Position numbers and translations under genes: made by a program. 49,062 nucleotides of DNA. It comes from Hyphomonadaceae bacterium (GTDB lineage: Bacteria; Pseudomonadota; Alphaproteobacteria; Caulobacterales; Aquidulcibacteraceae). The stretch is from assembly GCA_021731815.1 (NCBI GenBank), contig JAKFWO010000016.1, positions 1 through 49,062 on the forward strand, given 5' to 3'. Below are positions 23,877 to 32,679 of the stretch, piece by piece. Every line of letters starts with the position of its first letter. Position 1 is the stretch's first letter. The notes below the pieces were generated by a model. It did not search any database, had not been told where the DNA came from, and saw only the letters and a list, made by a program, of their open reading frames with translations.

Positions 23877-24596
23877 ATGAGCGAATTGCCCGCCCAGGTG
23901 CTGATCGTTGATGATGAGGCCGAGCTTCGCGCCTTGTTGCAGCGTTATCTGGGCGAAAATGGCTATTCCGTTCGCGCGGTGGCCGATGCCAAAGCCATGG
24001 ACCAGATCCTCATGCGCGAACGGATCGACGCGATCGTGCTCGATCTCGTTATGCCGGGCGAGGATGGTCTGGCCATTTGCCGTCGGCTGCGGGCCGCAGG
24101 TGATGACACGCCGATCATCATGCTGACCGCGCGCGGGGATCCGGTGGACCGCATTCTCGGAATCGAGATGGGGGCCGATGATTATCTCGCCAAACCCTTC
24201 ACGCCCCGGGAATTGCTGGCGCGACTCAATGCCATTGTCCGGCGTGCGCGGCGCGGGAGCACCCGTTCGGGCCCGGGCGGGAAATTCCGCTTCGGGCCCT
24301 TTGAACTCGACAGCCAGACCATGCGCCTGACCCGTAACGACCAGCCCGTGGAATTGTCATCGCGCGAATATGCGCTGATCGCCTGGCTTGCCGCCCATGC
24401 CGGACGACCCCAGTCGCGGGCAAGGATCATTGACGGGGCCTTTGGCCGCGATGCGGAAGTGACCGACCGCGCCGTCGATGTCCAGGTCACGCGCCTGCGC
24501 AAGGCGCTGGGGGAGGATCCGGATTCCCCGCGCTGGCTCAAAACGGTCTGGGGTGTGGGCTATGTGCTCGCGGTGGATGATGAAGGGCCCGCATGA
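23877..24596 (+). CDS. OmpR-family response regulator
   Basis: 239 residues. Receiver domain 8-122: acidic pair in LIVDDEAEL, phospho-acceptor Asp56 (IVLDLVMPGEDG), Thr84 (IMLTARG) and Lys106 (DYLAKPF). C-terminal winged helix from about residue 135 (FELDSQTMRLTRNDQPVELS ... VDVQVTRLRKALGEDP ... VWGVGYVLA). The ATG at 23877 is chosen because the receiver begins 8 residues later and AGGTG precedes it; 23853 is an alternative. Overlaps the kinase gene by ATGA. Targets unknown; the divergent secreted protein is a candidate. Confidence 0.93.
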   Translation: MSELPAQVLIVDDEAELRALLQRYLGENGYSVRAVADAKAMDQILMRERIDAIVLDLVMPGEDGLAICRRLRAAGDDTPIIMLTARGDPVDRILGIEMGADDYLAKPFTPRELLARLNAIVRRARRGSTRSGPGGKFRFGPFELDSQTMRLTRNDQPVELSSREYALIAWLAAHAGRPQSRARIIDGAFGRDAEVTDRAVDVQVTRLRKALGEDPDSPRWLKTVWGVGYVLAVDDEGPA

Positions 24597-25939
24597 ATTC
24601 AGTGTGGTCTCCATTCCCGTTCCTGCGGCAGAACGATCATGGATCGGGAAAGCCCGCTTCTGCCAGCCTGTTCCGGCGCCATGCCGCCCTGCTCGTGATT
24701 ATCGTCCTTGCGACCCAGATCGTCAGCCTCAGCCTGTTTGCATCCCTGTTGATTACACCGAGGGCGCGACAAGTGGCCTTCATCATCGGGGATCTGGTTG
24801 AAACTCTCGCGCAAACCGCCGATTCGACAAATGTCGACCAAAAGGCCGTTCTGATCGACAGGCTCAATGCGACGCCCGATTTGCGGCTGCTTCCGGTCGG
24901 CAGCGACCCGCCGGCCCTGGGACGCCGATTACTGGCCAGCGAGCGCATCTTTATCAGGACAATGACCCAAAGGTTACTGGCGGGACGGCTTTTGGATTCG
25001 GGCGGCAGCGCACATGGTATCATCTGGCTTCAGGTCGAATTTGCCGGCGAGCCGCGCTGGATCTCGGTTCGCGGCCAGGGTGGGGTCAGTCCCTTCGCGA
25101 CCTTTGTTCTGGCGTGTCTGGTCATCAGTATCCTCGCGATCCTTTCGGGGTTGATGCTGGCCAACCAGATCGTGCGGCCGCTCCGCAATCTTCAGGCGGC
25201 GGCGGACAAATTGTCGCTGGGCCGCAGCCCCGAACCGCTTGAAGCCGGCGGCCCGCGGGAGATCGGGGCGCTCGCCGAAAGCTTCAATCGCATGATGCGG
25301 CGGCTCGAAACTGCCGAAACCGACCGGAATCTGGTGCTGGCCGGGGTTTCACATGATCTGCGCACGCCCTTGTCCAAATTGCGGCTCGCGCTGGAAATGA
25401 TGCCGGCCGATGATGATTTGCGCGCGTCCTCGATCCGGCAGGTCGAACGCATGGACCGCCTGTTGCGGCAATTTCTCGATCTCGCGCGGGGATTTGAGGC
25501 TGAGCCGGTCCGGGAAACCGACCTTTCGGAACTCGTGCGCTTTGCCGTGCATGACAGTGGCGAGGCCGAGGTAAAACTCGTCGTGCCTGATGAACCGCCA
25601 ATCGTCGCCGTGCGGGCCGATGCATTGCGCCGCGCCATTGTCAATCTCATCGAAAACGCCGCCGCCCATGGAACCAGGCCGATCGAAATCCGGCTCGGCG
25701 CGGTTGCCGCCGGCGTGTCCATCGCAGTTCGCGATCACGGGTCTGGCATGGCCCCGGACCTCATCCCGCATGCGGCGACGCCCTTCCGTCGCGGCGATGC
25801 AACGCGCAGCCAGGGCTCCGGTCTCGGCCTTGCGATCGTCGAGCGCATTGCCATCCTGCATGGAGGCGGGCTGCGCCTGTCCAATCATCCGGGCGGCGGG
25901 CTTGAGGCCGCAATCGACATAAAACCGGCACCCATCTGA
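24593..25939 (+). CDS. EnvZ-like sensor histidine kinase
   Basis: 448 residues. Membrane helices at about 31-53 and 165-187 flank a periplasmic sensor of about 110 residues. HAMP follows (NQIVRPLRNLQAAADKLSLG), then HisKA with LAGVSHDLRTPLSKLRLALE (phospho-His), the N box NLIENAAAHG, and the G boxes DHGSGMAPD and GSGLGLAIVERIA. All catalytic motifs are intact. Translationally coupled to the response regulator, forming an EnvZ/OmpR-type pair. The ligand is unknown. Confidence 0.94.
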   Translation: MNSVWSPFPFLRQNDHGSGKPASASLFRRHAALLVIIVLATQIVSLSLFASLLITPRARQVAFIIGDLVETLAQTADSTNVDQKAVLIDRLNATPDLRLLPVGSDPPALGRRLLASERIFIRTMTQRLLAGRLLDSGGSAHGIIWLQVEFAGEPRWISVRGQGGVSPFATFVLACLVISILAILSGLMLANQIVRPLRNLQAAADKLSLGRSPEPLEAGGPREIGALAESFNRMMRRLETAETDRNLVLAGVSHDLRTPLSKLRLALEMMPADDDLRASSIRQVERMDRLLRQFLDLARGFEAEPVRETDLSELVRFAVHDSGEAEVKLVVPDEPPIVAVRADALRRAIVNLIENAAAHGTRPIEIRLGAVAAGVSIAVRDHGSGMAPDLIPHAATPFRRGDATRSQGSGLGLAIVERIAILHGGGLRLSNHPGGGLEAAIDIKPAPI

Positions 25940-25961
25940 GCCGCGCCGCTTCTTTCCGTAC

Positions 25962-26666
25962 TCATCGGGTGTCGCGGCCGGATTTTTCCGCGTTCCGGTG
26001 GGCGGTGACATAATTCCACAGGATCAGGGCGGCAGCGGTCCGAAAGGGCCGCCAGCGTTCGGCACGCGGGGCGAATTCCGCCGGGCGCATCCGGGTTTCC
26101 GCGCCGGTGAGGATCCGAAAGGATTCGAGAAGCGCCAGATCATTGTCGGGGATCAGATCGTCGCGCTGGTCGCAGAACATGAGATAGAGGCGGGCCGTCC
26201 ATGGGCCGATGCCCCGGATAGTGCACAGGGTGGCGAGCGCGTCGTCATCCATCATCGCCGAAATCCGCGCGAAATCGAGGGCACCCGAAATTTCTGCTGC
26301 CGCGACCGATTTGAGATGCGCGACCTTCGGGCGCGACCAGCCGCAGGCGCGCAATGCCTCCGGGTCAGCCGCGGCGATGCCCTCGGCCGTCACCGGGGCC
26401 GGATCGGCCTCGACCCGTCGCCACAGGGCCTGCGCCGCGCCGGTGGAAATCTGCTGGGCGGCGATGAGCCGGCAAATGCCCGCAAAGCCGCCTGGCCATT
26501 CGCGCCATTCAGGTTCACCCGCAAATGCCAGCGCTTTTGCGAGGATTTCATCGCGCTCGGCGAGACTGGCGAAGGCCTGTTTGCGCGCAAATTCGCGCCC
26601 GATTACAGATTCCGCGATTTCGGATGATGGATTTCCCGGCATCGGTGCTGTTTCACGGAAACTCAC
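25962..26666 (-). CDS. DNA-3-methyladenine glycosylase (AlkA-like HhH-GPD protein)
   Basis: 234 residues. Helix-hairpin-helix TIRGIGPWTARLYLMF followed by the catalytic Asp region LIPDNDLALLES. The N-terminal ICRLIAAQQISTGAAQALW block is typical of this group. It excises alkylated purines in base-excision repair. It lacks the AlkA N-terminal TBP-like domain, as in the short bacterial Mag/AlkA forms. The ATG overlaps the S49 peptidase stop (ATGA at 26666), so the two are coupled. Confidence 0.88.
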   Translation of the reverse strand: MSFRETAPMPGNPSSEIAESVIGREFARKQAFASLAERDEILAKALAFAGEPEWREWPGGFAGICRLIAAQQISTGAAQALWRRVEADPAPVTAEGIAAADPEALRACGWSRPKVAHLKSVAAAEISGALDFARISAMMDDDALATLCTIRGIGPWTARLYLMFCDQRDDLIPDNDLALLESFRILTGAETRMRPAEFAPRAERWRPFRTAAALILWNYVTAHRNAEKSGRDTR

Positions 26667-27490
26667 CAGCCCCGGGTCATGGCCCGGAACTGGCCGGCCG
26701 CCATCCGGTCGAGGATCGTATTGGCGGCTCCCGCTCCCATTGAAAAGCCCAGCGCCTGCAAGGCACCCGGCTTGCGCGCGGGAATCCGGCGAAAACGCGT
26801 CTTGCGGCCATAACGCGCGCGGATGGTGGCGTAGAGGCCGCCCAATTCATCGACCAGGCCGAGCGCCCTCGCCTGTTCCCCGGTCCAGAAATCGGCATTG
26901 AACAGGATGTCGTCCGATGCTTTCAGCGCGTCGCCGCGCCGTTCCCGCACGAGGGCCTTAAAGCTGTCATGGGTGGCACCGATCACCGCCCGCAGCTTTT
27001 CGGCCCCTTCCGGGTTCTCGGGCAAAAAGGGATCGAGTGCCGCCTTGTGGGCTCCGGCCGAATAGACCCGGCGCTCCACCCCCAATTTGTCCAGCAATCC
27101 GACAAAGCCGAAACCGCCCGCGATGACACCGATCGAGCCGACCAGCGACATGGCATCGGCATGGATTTCATCGCCGGCCAGCGCGATCATATAGCCACCC
27201 GAAGCGCCCATATCCTCGATGAACACGAAGACCGGCAGGCCGGTTTCCTCTGCCAGATCGCGGATGCGGTCGTGAATGAGCCTGGACTGAACCGCCGCCC
27301 CGCCGGGGCTGTTGACCAGGATCGCCACCGCCTTGGCGCGCGGCAGGAAAAAAGCGCGTTCGAGGGCATGTTCGATTCCCTCAAGCGTCAGCGCATTGGG
27401 TGCGGCAGCTCCGATCGGCCCCTCGAGCCGAATGACCGCCACCCGCGGCGGCGGATGCCGGAACCGACGCCACATCCCGATAATATTCAT
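26663..27490 (-). CDS. S49 family serine peptidase (SohB/SppA-like)
   Basis: 275 residues, the short single-domain form. VAVIRLEGPIG begins the fold, ILVNSPGGAAVQS follows, the nucleophile Ser is in EDMGASGGYMIALAGDEI, and the general-base Lys is in SAGAHKAALDPF. The AAGGATT site places the start at 27490. One possible N-terminal amphipathic segment, but no strong membrane anchor. The family degrades signal peptides or membrane-associated peptides. It sits in the DUF2007-methyltransferase-S49-alkA series on the minus strand. Confidence 0.92.
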   Translation of the reverse strand: MNIIGMWRRFRHPPPRVAVIRLEGPIGAAAPNALTLEGIEHALERAFFLPRAKAVAILVNSPGGAAVQSRLIHDRIRDLAEETGLPVFVFIEDMGASGGYMIALAGDEIHADAMSLVGSIGVIAGGFGFVGLLDKLGVERRVYSAGAHKAALDPFLPENPEGAEKLRAVIGATHDSFKALVRERRGDALKASDDILFNADFWTGEQARALGLVDELGGLYATIRARYGRKTRFRRIPARKPGALQALGFSMGAGAANTILDRMAAGQFRAMTRGW

Positions 27491-27561
27491 GACCAATCCT
27501 TCGCGACGCTGCAAAAGCTTAGCGCGCGCTGCAAGCCCTGTGCAAGCACCATGATCGCGCG

Positions 27562-27607
27562 AATCAGGGAAGTGGATCAGGGAAGTGGATCAGGGAAGTG
27601 GATCAGG
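27562..27607. repeat. 13-bp tandem array spanning the tRNA methyltransferase stop codon
   Basis: AGTGGATCAGGGA repeated about 3.5 times (partial 27562-27570, then 27571-27583, 27584-27596, 27597-27607). Read on the minus strand each unit holds TGA. The true stop is 27592-27590, followed by TGA at 27579 and 27566, so all three frames are closed. Confidence 0.92.
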
Positions 27608-28516
27608 CATCGGAACGGGTGCAGGACTGCGCGTCCAGTCAAATGCGCCGCCCGCCTGGATCATTACGGCTTCCGGGCTATGGATCCATTTGCCCATCGC
27701 CGAATTGTCTGGTGACGGGGCAGGAATATGGAGGAAAAGTGGCGGCAGGATTTTGGGTGCCGCCCTGGAATCGCGTCGGGCGCGCAGCAGGATCCGCCGG
27801 GCCGGTTGATCGGGCCGGGAAAAGACAAAGACCAGTTCCACCGCCCCCCAGCCATTTGCGAGCCCGGCAAGCAGTGCCCCCACATGGTCGGCACGATGGA
27901 TGAGGGTCAGGATGCCTTTGGGTGCGAGGGCCCGTGCGGCGGCCCTGATCCAGAATGCGACCGGAATTTCGGTAACGAGGCTGGCGCGCCGGGCGGGGGA
28001 GGGCAGGCGCAAATTCCCGGCATTTTCGATGAAAGGCGGATTGGCGAACACCTGGTCGAACCGGCCTGTGAATTCCCTCGGTAAATGCGCGACATCTCCG
28101 GCAAATGCCTCCACCCGATCATCAAGCCCGTTGAGCGCTATATTGGAATGCGCGCGGGCAAGCGCTTCGGAAACACGCTCAAGACCGGTGAACCGGGCAT
28201 CGGGCGCGCGCGACGCAGCGCAGATGAGGGCCGCGCCCGCACCGCAGCCCAGCTCCAGCGACCGGGTTCCGGGGGCCGCGGCGAGCGCAGAGGCGAGCAG
28301 GACCGAATCCATTCCGGCCCGAAAGCCTTTGACAGGCTGGAGCAGCCGGATCCGCCCGCCATGGAAGAAGTCAATGGTCTCTTCCTCCGCGGGGATTTGA
28401 CTTTCTGCCAAATCATTTTTGGCCAAATCATTCGTGGCCAAATCATTCGTTGAATGCGTCAATGCCGCTGGAATTGTTTTCACAGGAAAATCAGCCAAGA
28501 GGATCGTGCCTGTCAA
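27590..28516 (-). CDS. TrmN6-like tRNA1(Val) (adenine-N6)-methyltransferase family protein
   Basis: 308 residues. The catalytic part starts near residue 48: TIDFFHGGRIRLLQPVKGFR, SAM motif SLELGCGAGAALICAA, and the N6-adenine methylase motif QVFANPPFIENAG (NPPF). These match the YfiC/TrmN6 group, which modifies A37 of tRNA1(Val), though DNA or protein targets cannot be excluded. The ATG at 28516 overlaps the DUF2007 stop (ATGA). The first 47 residues are an extension with three NDLA units from a 15-bp array. A second array holds the stop codon. Confidence 0.85.
   Translation of the reverse strand: MTGTILLADFPVKTIPAALTHSTNDLATNDLAKNDLAESQIPAEEETIDFFHGGRIRLLQPVKGFRAGMDSVLLASALAAAPGTRSLELGCGAGAALICAASRAPDARFTGLERVSEALARAHSNIALNGLDDRVEAFAGDVAHLPREFTGRFDQVFANPPFIENAGNLRLPSPARRASLVTEIPVAFWIRAAARALAPKGILTLIHRADHVGALLAGLANGWGAVELVFVFSRPDQPARRILLRARRDSRAAPKILPPLFLHIPAPSPDNSAMGKWIHSPEAVMIQAGGAFDWTRSPAPVPMPDPLP
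28408..28452. repeat. 15-bp in-frame tandem array near the N-terminus of the methyltransferase
   Basis: CCAAATCATTTTTGG, CCAAATCATTCGTGG, CCAAATCATTCGTTG (28408-28422, 28423-28437, 28438-28452), encoding TNDLA/KNDLA on the minus strand. The word GGCCAAATCATT also occurs in the array at 34748. Confidence 0.9.
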
Positions 28517-28728
28517 AAATCATATTCCGTCCGCAGATCGGCGAGGGCTCCCTCGGCCGCCGCGCGATCGGCGTGGCGCACGCAGACGCGGCGGGGAAAG
28601 AGCACCGTCACGCCCTCGGTCACGGACATTTGTTCGTCAAAAACAAAAGGCTCAACCCCGCAATCGCGCAAAACCGCCAGCGCAAAGCTCAGGAAAACCA
28701 CATCATTGGTGCGAAACAATTCGATCAT
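28513..28728 (-). CDS. DUF2007 domain protein
   Basis: 71 residues: MIELFRTNDVVFLSFALAVL, FVFDEQMSVTEG and FPRRVCVRHADRAAAEGAL. This is the normal size and pattern of DUF2007, a small alpha/beta protein of unknown role that resembles signal-transducing PII-like folds. A strong AGGAAGG site precedes the ATG at 28728. It is the first gene of the minus-strand series and is divergent from ispB, an arrangement common in alphaproteobacteria. Confidence 0.88.
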   Translation of the reverse strand: MIELFRTNDVVFLSFALAVLRDCGVEPFVFDEQMSVTEGVTVLFPRRVCVRHADRAAAEGALADLRTEYDF

Positions 28729-28858
28729 GATCCTTCCTGACCCCGGGATCGGGCGCAACAGGGCGCTTGCACCCTTGCCAGCCCGCGCCTTGACCCTCGC
28801 GCTCCCGCGCCGGTAGGATGGGACGGTATTTTACGAATTGGCAAGGGGTTCTGACCGG

Positions 28859-29884
28859 GTGCGCGCTGAGGCCGAAACAACCATTCCGCGGGTCGCGACG
28901 GAAGATCTGGCGCGTTTGCTGGAATCCGATCTGCTGGCGGTTGAGGCCACTATCGCGGCCCGCATGCAATCACCGGTCGGTATCATTCCTGATCTCGCGG
29001 GACATCTCGTTGGGGCGGGCGGAAAACGCGTTCGCCCGATGGTGACGCTCGCTTCGGCGCGGGCGGCGGCGGCCACGATGGGTGTGCCGCTGGCGGTCGA
29101 GAATGTGGCGTGCCTGGCGGCGGCGGTCGAGTTCATCCATACCGCCACCCTGCTGCATGACGATGTCGTGGATGAGAGCAGCCTGCGTCGCGGCAAGGCC
29201 GCAGCCCACCGCATCTGGGGTAATTCGGCGAGTGTGCTGGTCGGCGATTTCCTGTTTGCCCGGGCCTTCAATCTGATGGTCGAAACCGGATCGATGCGGA
29301 TCCTCGACATCCTTGCCTTTGCCTCGGGGGTGATTGCCGAGGGCGAGGTCCTGCAATTGGCCAATGCCGCCAATTGGCGCATGACGCGCGAGGCCTATTT
29401 TGCGATTATCGAGGCGAAAACCGCGGCCCTGTTCGCCGCCGCCGCCGAGGCGGGTGCAGAAGCTGCCGGAGCCTCCCCACCGATTGCTGCCGCCTTGCGC
29501 GATTATGGCCGGCATCTGGGTCTCGCTTTCCAATTGGTCGACGATGCGCTCGATTATGATGGTACCACGACCACACTCGGAAAAAATGTCGGCGATGATT
29601 TGCGCGAGCGGAAGATGACGCTTCCCATCATCATCGCCCGCGATGCGGGTGGGGCTGAAGCCGAGGATTTTGCGGCCCGCGTCTTTGGAGAAGGTCTGCA
29701 GCAGGCTGCCGATCTCGACCTCGCGGGTCAGCTCATCCGGAAGACCGATGCGATTGCGTTGACCATGACGGAAGCCATGGCCCAGGCGCTCGCTGCCAAG
29801 CGCGCCATTGCCGGGCTCGCACCTGGCCCTTATCGGGACGGCTTGTTCGATCTCGCGGATTTTGCTGCGGCGCGCGTCCAGTGA
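28859..29884 (+). CDS. ispB: Polyprenyl (octaprenyl/decaprenyl) diphosphate synthase
   Basis: 341 residues from a GTG at 28859 (AAGGGG 10 nt upstream); a TTG at 28838 is the alternative. It has the substrate loop GGKRVRPMVTLASARA, the first aspartate motif LLHDDVVDESSLRRGK and the second LAFQLVDDALDYDG, with GKNVGDDLRERKMTLPII. The enzyme makes the ubiquinone side chain. The absence of bulky residues just before the first DDxxD fits a long-chain product; the length cannot be read. The stop overlaps the GTG of the RNase T2 gene. Confidence 0.94.
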   Translation: MRAEAETTIPRVATEDLARLLESDLLAVEATIAARMQSPVGIIPDLAGHLVGAGGKRVRPMVTLASARAAAATMGVPLAVENVACLAAAVEFIHTATLLHDDVVDESSLRRGKAAAHRIWGNSASVLVGDFLFARAFNLMVETGSMRILDILAFASGVIAEGEVLQLANAANWRMTREAYFAIIEAKTAALFAAAAEAGAEAAGASPPIAAALRDYGRHLGLAFQLVDDALDYDGTTTTLGKNVGDDLRERKMTLPIIIARDAGGAEAEDFAARVFGEGLQQAADLDLAGQLIRKTDAIALTMTEAMAQALAAKRAIAGLAPGPYRDGLFDLADFAAARVQ

Positions 29885-30741
29885 AGACCTTCATGGCCAA
29901 ACTCTTTTGGGGAAGATATCCAATCCTCGCCGCGCTGGTATTGGGTCTCGCTTCCTGTGCGCCTGCGCCCGCTTCCGTTGGGCGCAAGGAGGAAACAGAC
30001 CCCCGCGCGACCGCAGGGCCGGGCAACGCCGGACAAGGCGGCGGGGCAACAGGGGAAGAGAGCGTCCGTGTTTCGCGGGATGAGGGCGCATCCGCCGCCG
30101 ACCAATCCGGGGAAGGCGGCCGCGAGCGGGAAAATGCGCGGCGGTCCGGCTTCGATTATTACGTGCTTGCGCTGTCCTGGTCGCCCGCCTTTTGTGCCGA
30201 TCCCGAAAATGCCGGGCGTTCGCCAGAGCAATGCGCGGCCGGGCGGCCCTATGATCTGGTCGTCCATGGGTTGTGGCCGCAATATGAGAAGGATTATCCG
30301 ATCGATTGCCCGACGGATGGCGAGCCATCGCCCGAACTCGTGACAAAAATGCTCGATATCATGCCCTCGCCCCGGCTGGTCGCGCATGAATGGCGCCGGC
30401 ATGGTGGCTGTTCGGGGCTGGATCCCGAAGGCTATTTCGCCGCAACGCGCAAGGCGCGGAATGGCGTGAAGTTGCCGGAATTGCTGCGCGCGGTCACCAC
30501 ATTGCGTCGGGCCAGCGCATCCGAAATCGAAAGCGCGTTTCTCAGCGCCAATCCCGGGCTCGGGGCGGATGAAATCACGCTGCAATGCCGGAAAGGCCGC
30601 TTTCAGGGGGTGCGGATCTGTCTCGACAAGGCCTTCAAATCACGGGTCTGCAGCGCAGATATACGCGAGACCTGCCCCGAAGGGCCCTTGACCATCGCCG
30701 CGATTCGCGCCGGCAAATCCCGGCCTGCCAGTCGCCCGTAA
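29881..30741 (+). CDS. RNase T2 family lipoprotein
   Basis: 286 residues. A GTG at 29881 overlaps the ispB stop (GTGA); ATG at 29893 is possible. The leader ends in the lipobox LGLASC (Cys26), so the protein should be lipid-anchored. A low-complexity linker (residues 27-85) follows. The catalytic domain has both active-site segments: LVVHGLWPQYEK (CAS1) and HEWRRHGGCSGL (CAS2), each with its His. It should cleave RNA non-specifically to cyclic phosphates outside the cytoplasm. Most bacterial RNase I are soluble periplasmic proteins; the lipoprotein form is less usual. Confidence 0.9.
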   Translation: MKTFMAKLFWGRYPILAALVLGLASCAPAPASVGRKEETDPRATAGPGNAGQGGGATGEESVRVSRDEGASAADQSGEGGRERENARRSGFDYYVLALSWSPAFCADPENAGRSPEQCAAGRPYDLVVHGLWPQYEKDYPIDCPTDGEPSPELVTKMLDIMPSPRLVAHEWRRHGGCSGLDPEGYFAATRKARNGVKLPELLRAVTTLRRASASEIESAFLSANPGLGADEITLQCRKGRFQGVRICLDKAFKSRVCSADIRETCPEGPLTIAAIRAGKSRPASRP

Positions 30742-30879
30742 TGGGCCAACAAGGGCCCGGCAACCAAATGGAGGGCGGTTTCGAACCTCCATGCGTTTGT
30801 TACGAACGGCTGATTCCCTTCAGGACGAAAAAACTCTAGATTGCTGTCCGAATCAGGCCATGGGCGTCGGGGTGGCAAA

Positions 30880-31821
30880 ATGGACAATCCTGCAATACCG
30901 GCAGGCAGCGATTCGTTGTTGCCGACGCTCAGCCCGGCGCTGGCCGAGGTCGAGCAGCAACGGCGAAAGCTGATCACGCGCTGGCGGTGGAGCGTCCTCG
31001 GGGCGCTGGTGCTGATGCTGGCGGTGTTCGGGCTTTCCGGTGGCCCGGTTCTGCCGGGCTGGGCGGGACCCTTTGCCATTCCTGTGGGGATCGGGCTCGT
31101 TCTTCTGGGATTGCGGCCGTTATTTGCTGTGCGCGAGCGCATTCGCGGCGAGATCTATCGCGCCGCCGCCGATGCTTCGGGTCTTGCCTATGCCCCGGGT
31201 GCCCCGCATTCGGAAGAAAACGCCCGGGATATGGACTTGTCGCGGCTGGTCTATTGGGGAATGTGCCCGCGGCACCAGTGGATCGAGATCGAGGATTCCT
31301 GGCACGGTGTGCGTAACGGCCGGGATTTTGCCCTGTGTCATCTGCGATTATACGAAAAACCCCGGCGCGGCGGGCGCAATGCGCGAATCGCTGACCTGCA
31401 ATATGTGGAAATTCGATTTCTGCGCCGGTTCGAAGGGACAAGCCTGTTCCTGACTGGTGCTGCGGCGGGTCTCGATTCCGGAAATCTGCCCAATCAGGTG
31501 GCACTGATCGATGTCGAGCGCACGCACCCGGCGAATCTGCGGGCAAGTCGGGAATTGGAGGCGCGGTTCTTCTTCGACCAGAAGCTCCGCCAGTGCCTGC
31601 TGGCGCTCGAGGAGGCGCTGGCGGGCACGAATCTCCGCGCGCTGCTGGAGGGTGATCGCTTCCTGATTTTGCTCGATGGCAAGCGCCTGTTCGAGCCGGG
31701 ATCGGTCTTCAGTGCGATCGAGGGCGAAGCCCAGGCGCGCGCCGTTATCGCCCAATTGGCGGAGCTGCTGGCAATGCTCGATGCGCTGGCCGATCCGCCG
31801 CGCCCGGTTCCACCATTATGA
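30880..31821 (+). CDS. DUF3137-like membrane protein
   Basis: 313 residues. Two helices near the N-terminus (VLGALVLMLAVFGLSG and FAIPVGIGLVLLGLRPLFAV), then a soluble domain: YRAAADASGLAYAPGA, DLSRLVYWGMCPRHQWIEIE, SWHGVRNGRDFALCHLRLYE, TLRASREL-type FEARFFFDQ and LLEGDRFLILLDGKRLFEPG. The layout (two helices, then a domain ending in a phosphatase-like LVDGxxLF block) fits DUF3137, whose role is unknown. The ATG at 30880 is chosen for GGGGTGG 5 nt upstream. It is convergent with the UrcA gene. Confidence 0.65.
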   Translation: MDNPAIPAGSDSLLPTLSPALAEVEQQRRKLITRWRWSVLGALVLMLAVFGLSGGPVLPGWAGPFAIPVGIGLVLLGLRPLFAVRERIRGEIYRAAADASGLAYAPGAPHSEENARDMDLSRLVYWGMCPRHQWIEIEDSWHGVRNGRDFALCHLRLYEKPRRGGRNARIADLQYVEIRFLRRFEGTSLFLTGAAAGLDSGNLPNQVALIDVERTHPANLRASRELEARFFFDQKLRQCLLALEEALAGTNLRALLEGDRFLILLDGKRLFEPGSVFSAIEGEAQARAVIAQLAELLAMLDALADPPRPVPPL

Positions 31822-31826
31822 GACGG

Positions 31827-31868
31827 CCAAAGGCCTCGCGCAGGTCAAACCCGTTGCGAGGCCTTTGG
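31827..31868. terminator. Bidirectional hairpin between DUF3137 and urcA-like genes
   Basis: Perfect 13-bp arms CCAAAGGCCTCGC (31827-31839) and GCGAGGCCTTTGG (31856-31868), loop 16 nt, between convergent genes. There is no T-run, but the position suits a two-way terminator. Confidence 0.6.
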
Positions 31869-31926
31869 TGAGTGGGCTGATGATCAGATAGCCAAATCCG
31901 CCCGGGCTTTCGGGAAGCGGGTGATA

Positions 31927-32232
31927 TCAATTCGCGACCTTGTAGCGGTCATTGCTCGAAAGGCCGGCATGCCAGGTCTTCAATTGGGCGGCGGCATTGG
32001 AGCTGATGGCCCGGTCAACGGCTTCGCGAATGCAGACGCGGAGGTCTGACGGCGCGGTATTGCCGGCGGCCTTGCACACTTTTTCTGCGGTCCGCACAAT
32101 GGCCTGGTGGAGCTTTGCCACTTGCGCGGGATCGGACAGATCCATGCCTGACAGGGAAACCGCGCCGGAATTGGCGAAAGCGGGTCCCGACAGGGTGAGC
32201 AGGGCGGCGGCGAAAGCAAGCTTGCGAATCAT
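31927..32232 (-). CDS. UrcA family protein
   Basis: 101 residues: signal peptide KLAFAAALLTLSGPAFA, then SLSGMDLSDPAQVAKLHQAI, RTAEKVCKAAG and SDLRVCIREAVDRAI, the UrcA pattern with two conserved Cys that probably form a disulfide. Small periplasmic proteins of this family are frequent in sphingomonads and caulobacters; function unknown. The ATG at 32232 has GGGAG 8 nt upstream. Confidence 0.85.
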   Translation of the reverse strand: MIRKLAFAAALLTLSGPAFANSGAVSLSGMDLSDPAQVAKLHQAIVRTAEKVCKAAGNTAPSDLRVCIREAVDRAISSNAAAQLKTWHAGLSSNDRYKVAN

Positions 32233-32679
32233 GGATGTTCTCCCTTTGGTGGTTTTACTGGCCTTGGCAATTTTACTGGTTCGTGATCCGGCATTGGCCA
32301 GGTCGTTTCCGAGGTCGAACAGCGAATATTCCTCCGTCTGTTCGGATAGTGTCATAGCTTCCCGGCGGTTAAATTGAGGTGTGGGCAATCCACCGCCAAA
32401 AGGCGGGTGAATTATTGAATTGTTTACACTAATTGCAAATTTGTCCTTGATCGGGCCATTGTCGGACACACGACTCGCGTCATCCGACGGGCATTGGTTC
32501 GCGCAATGTCAGGAGAATCAGGATCGGGTTCCAACCCGAAAATCCCTGGATTCAGTCTTCGGGGGCGCATTCCGACACCAGCGGGACTCCACTTTTGGAT
32601 CATCCCGCTTCAGGGTAAACATGGCCATTTCGATTGGACCATTTGTCGAATTTCCACGCGACGGGGCAGCGGGCACTCC
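32233..32679. other. Intergenic region, urcA-like / HAD gene
   Basis: 447 bp. An imperfect TTTTACTGG repeat (about 32248-32280) and an AT-rich stretch (about 32408-32446, GAATTATTGAATTGTTTACA) that may carry promoters for the divergent genes. No credible gene. Confidence 0.45.

Noticed and set aside
30774-30800. T-arm-like sequence (GGTTTCGAACC within a GGAGG/CCTCC stem)
   Set aside because: No matching acceptor, D arm or anticodon arm within 80 bases on either strand, and the stem has a mismatch.
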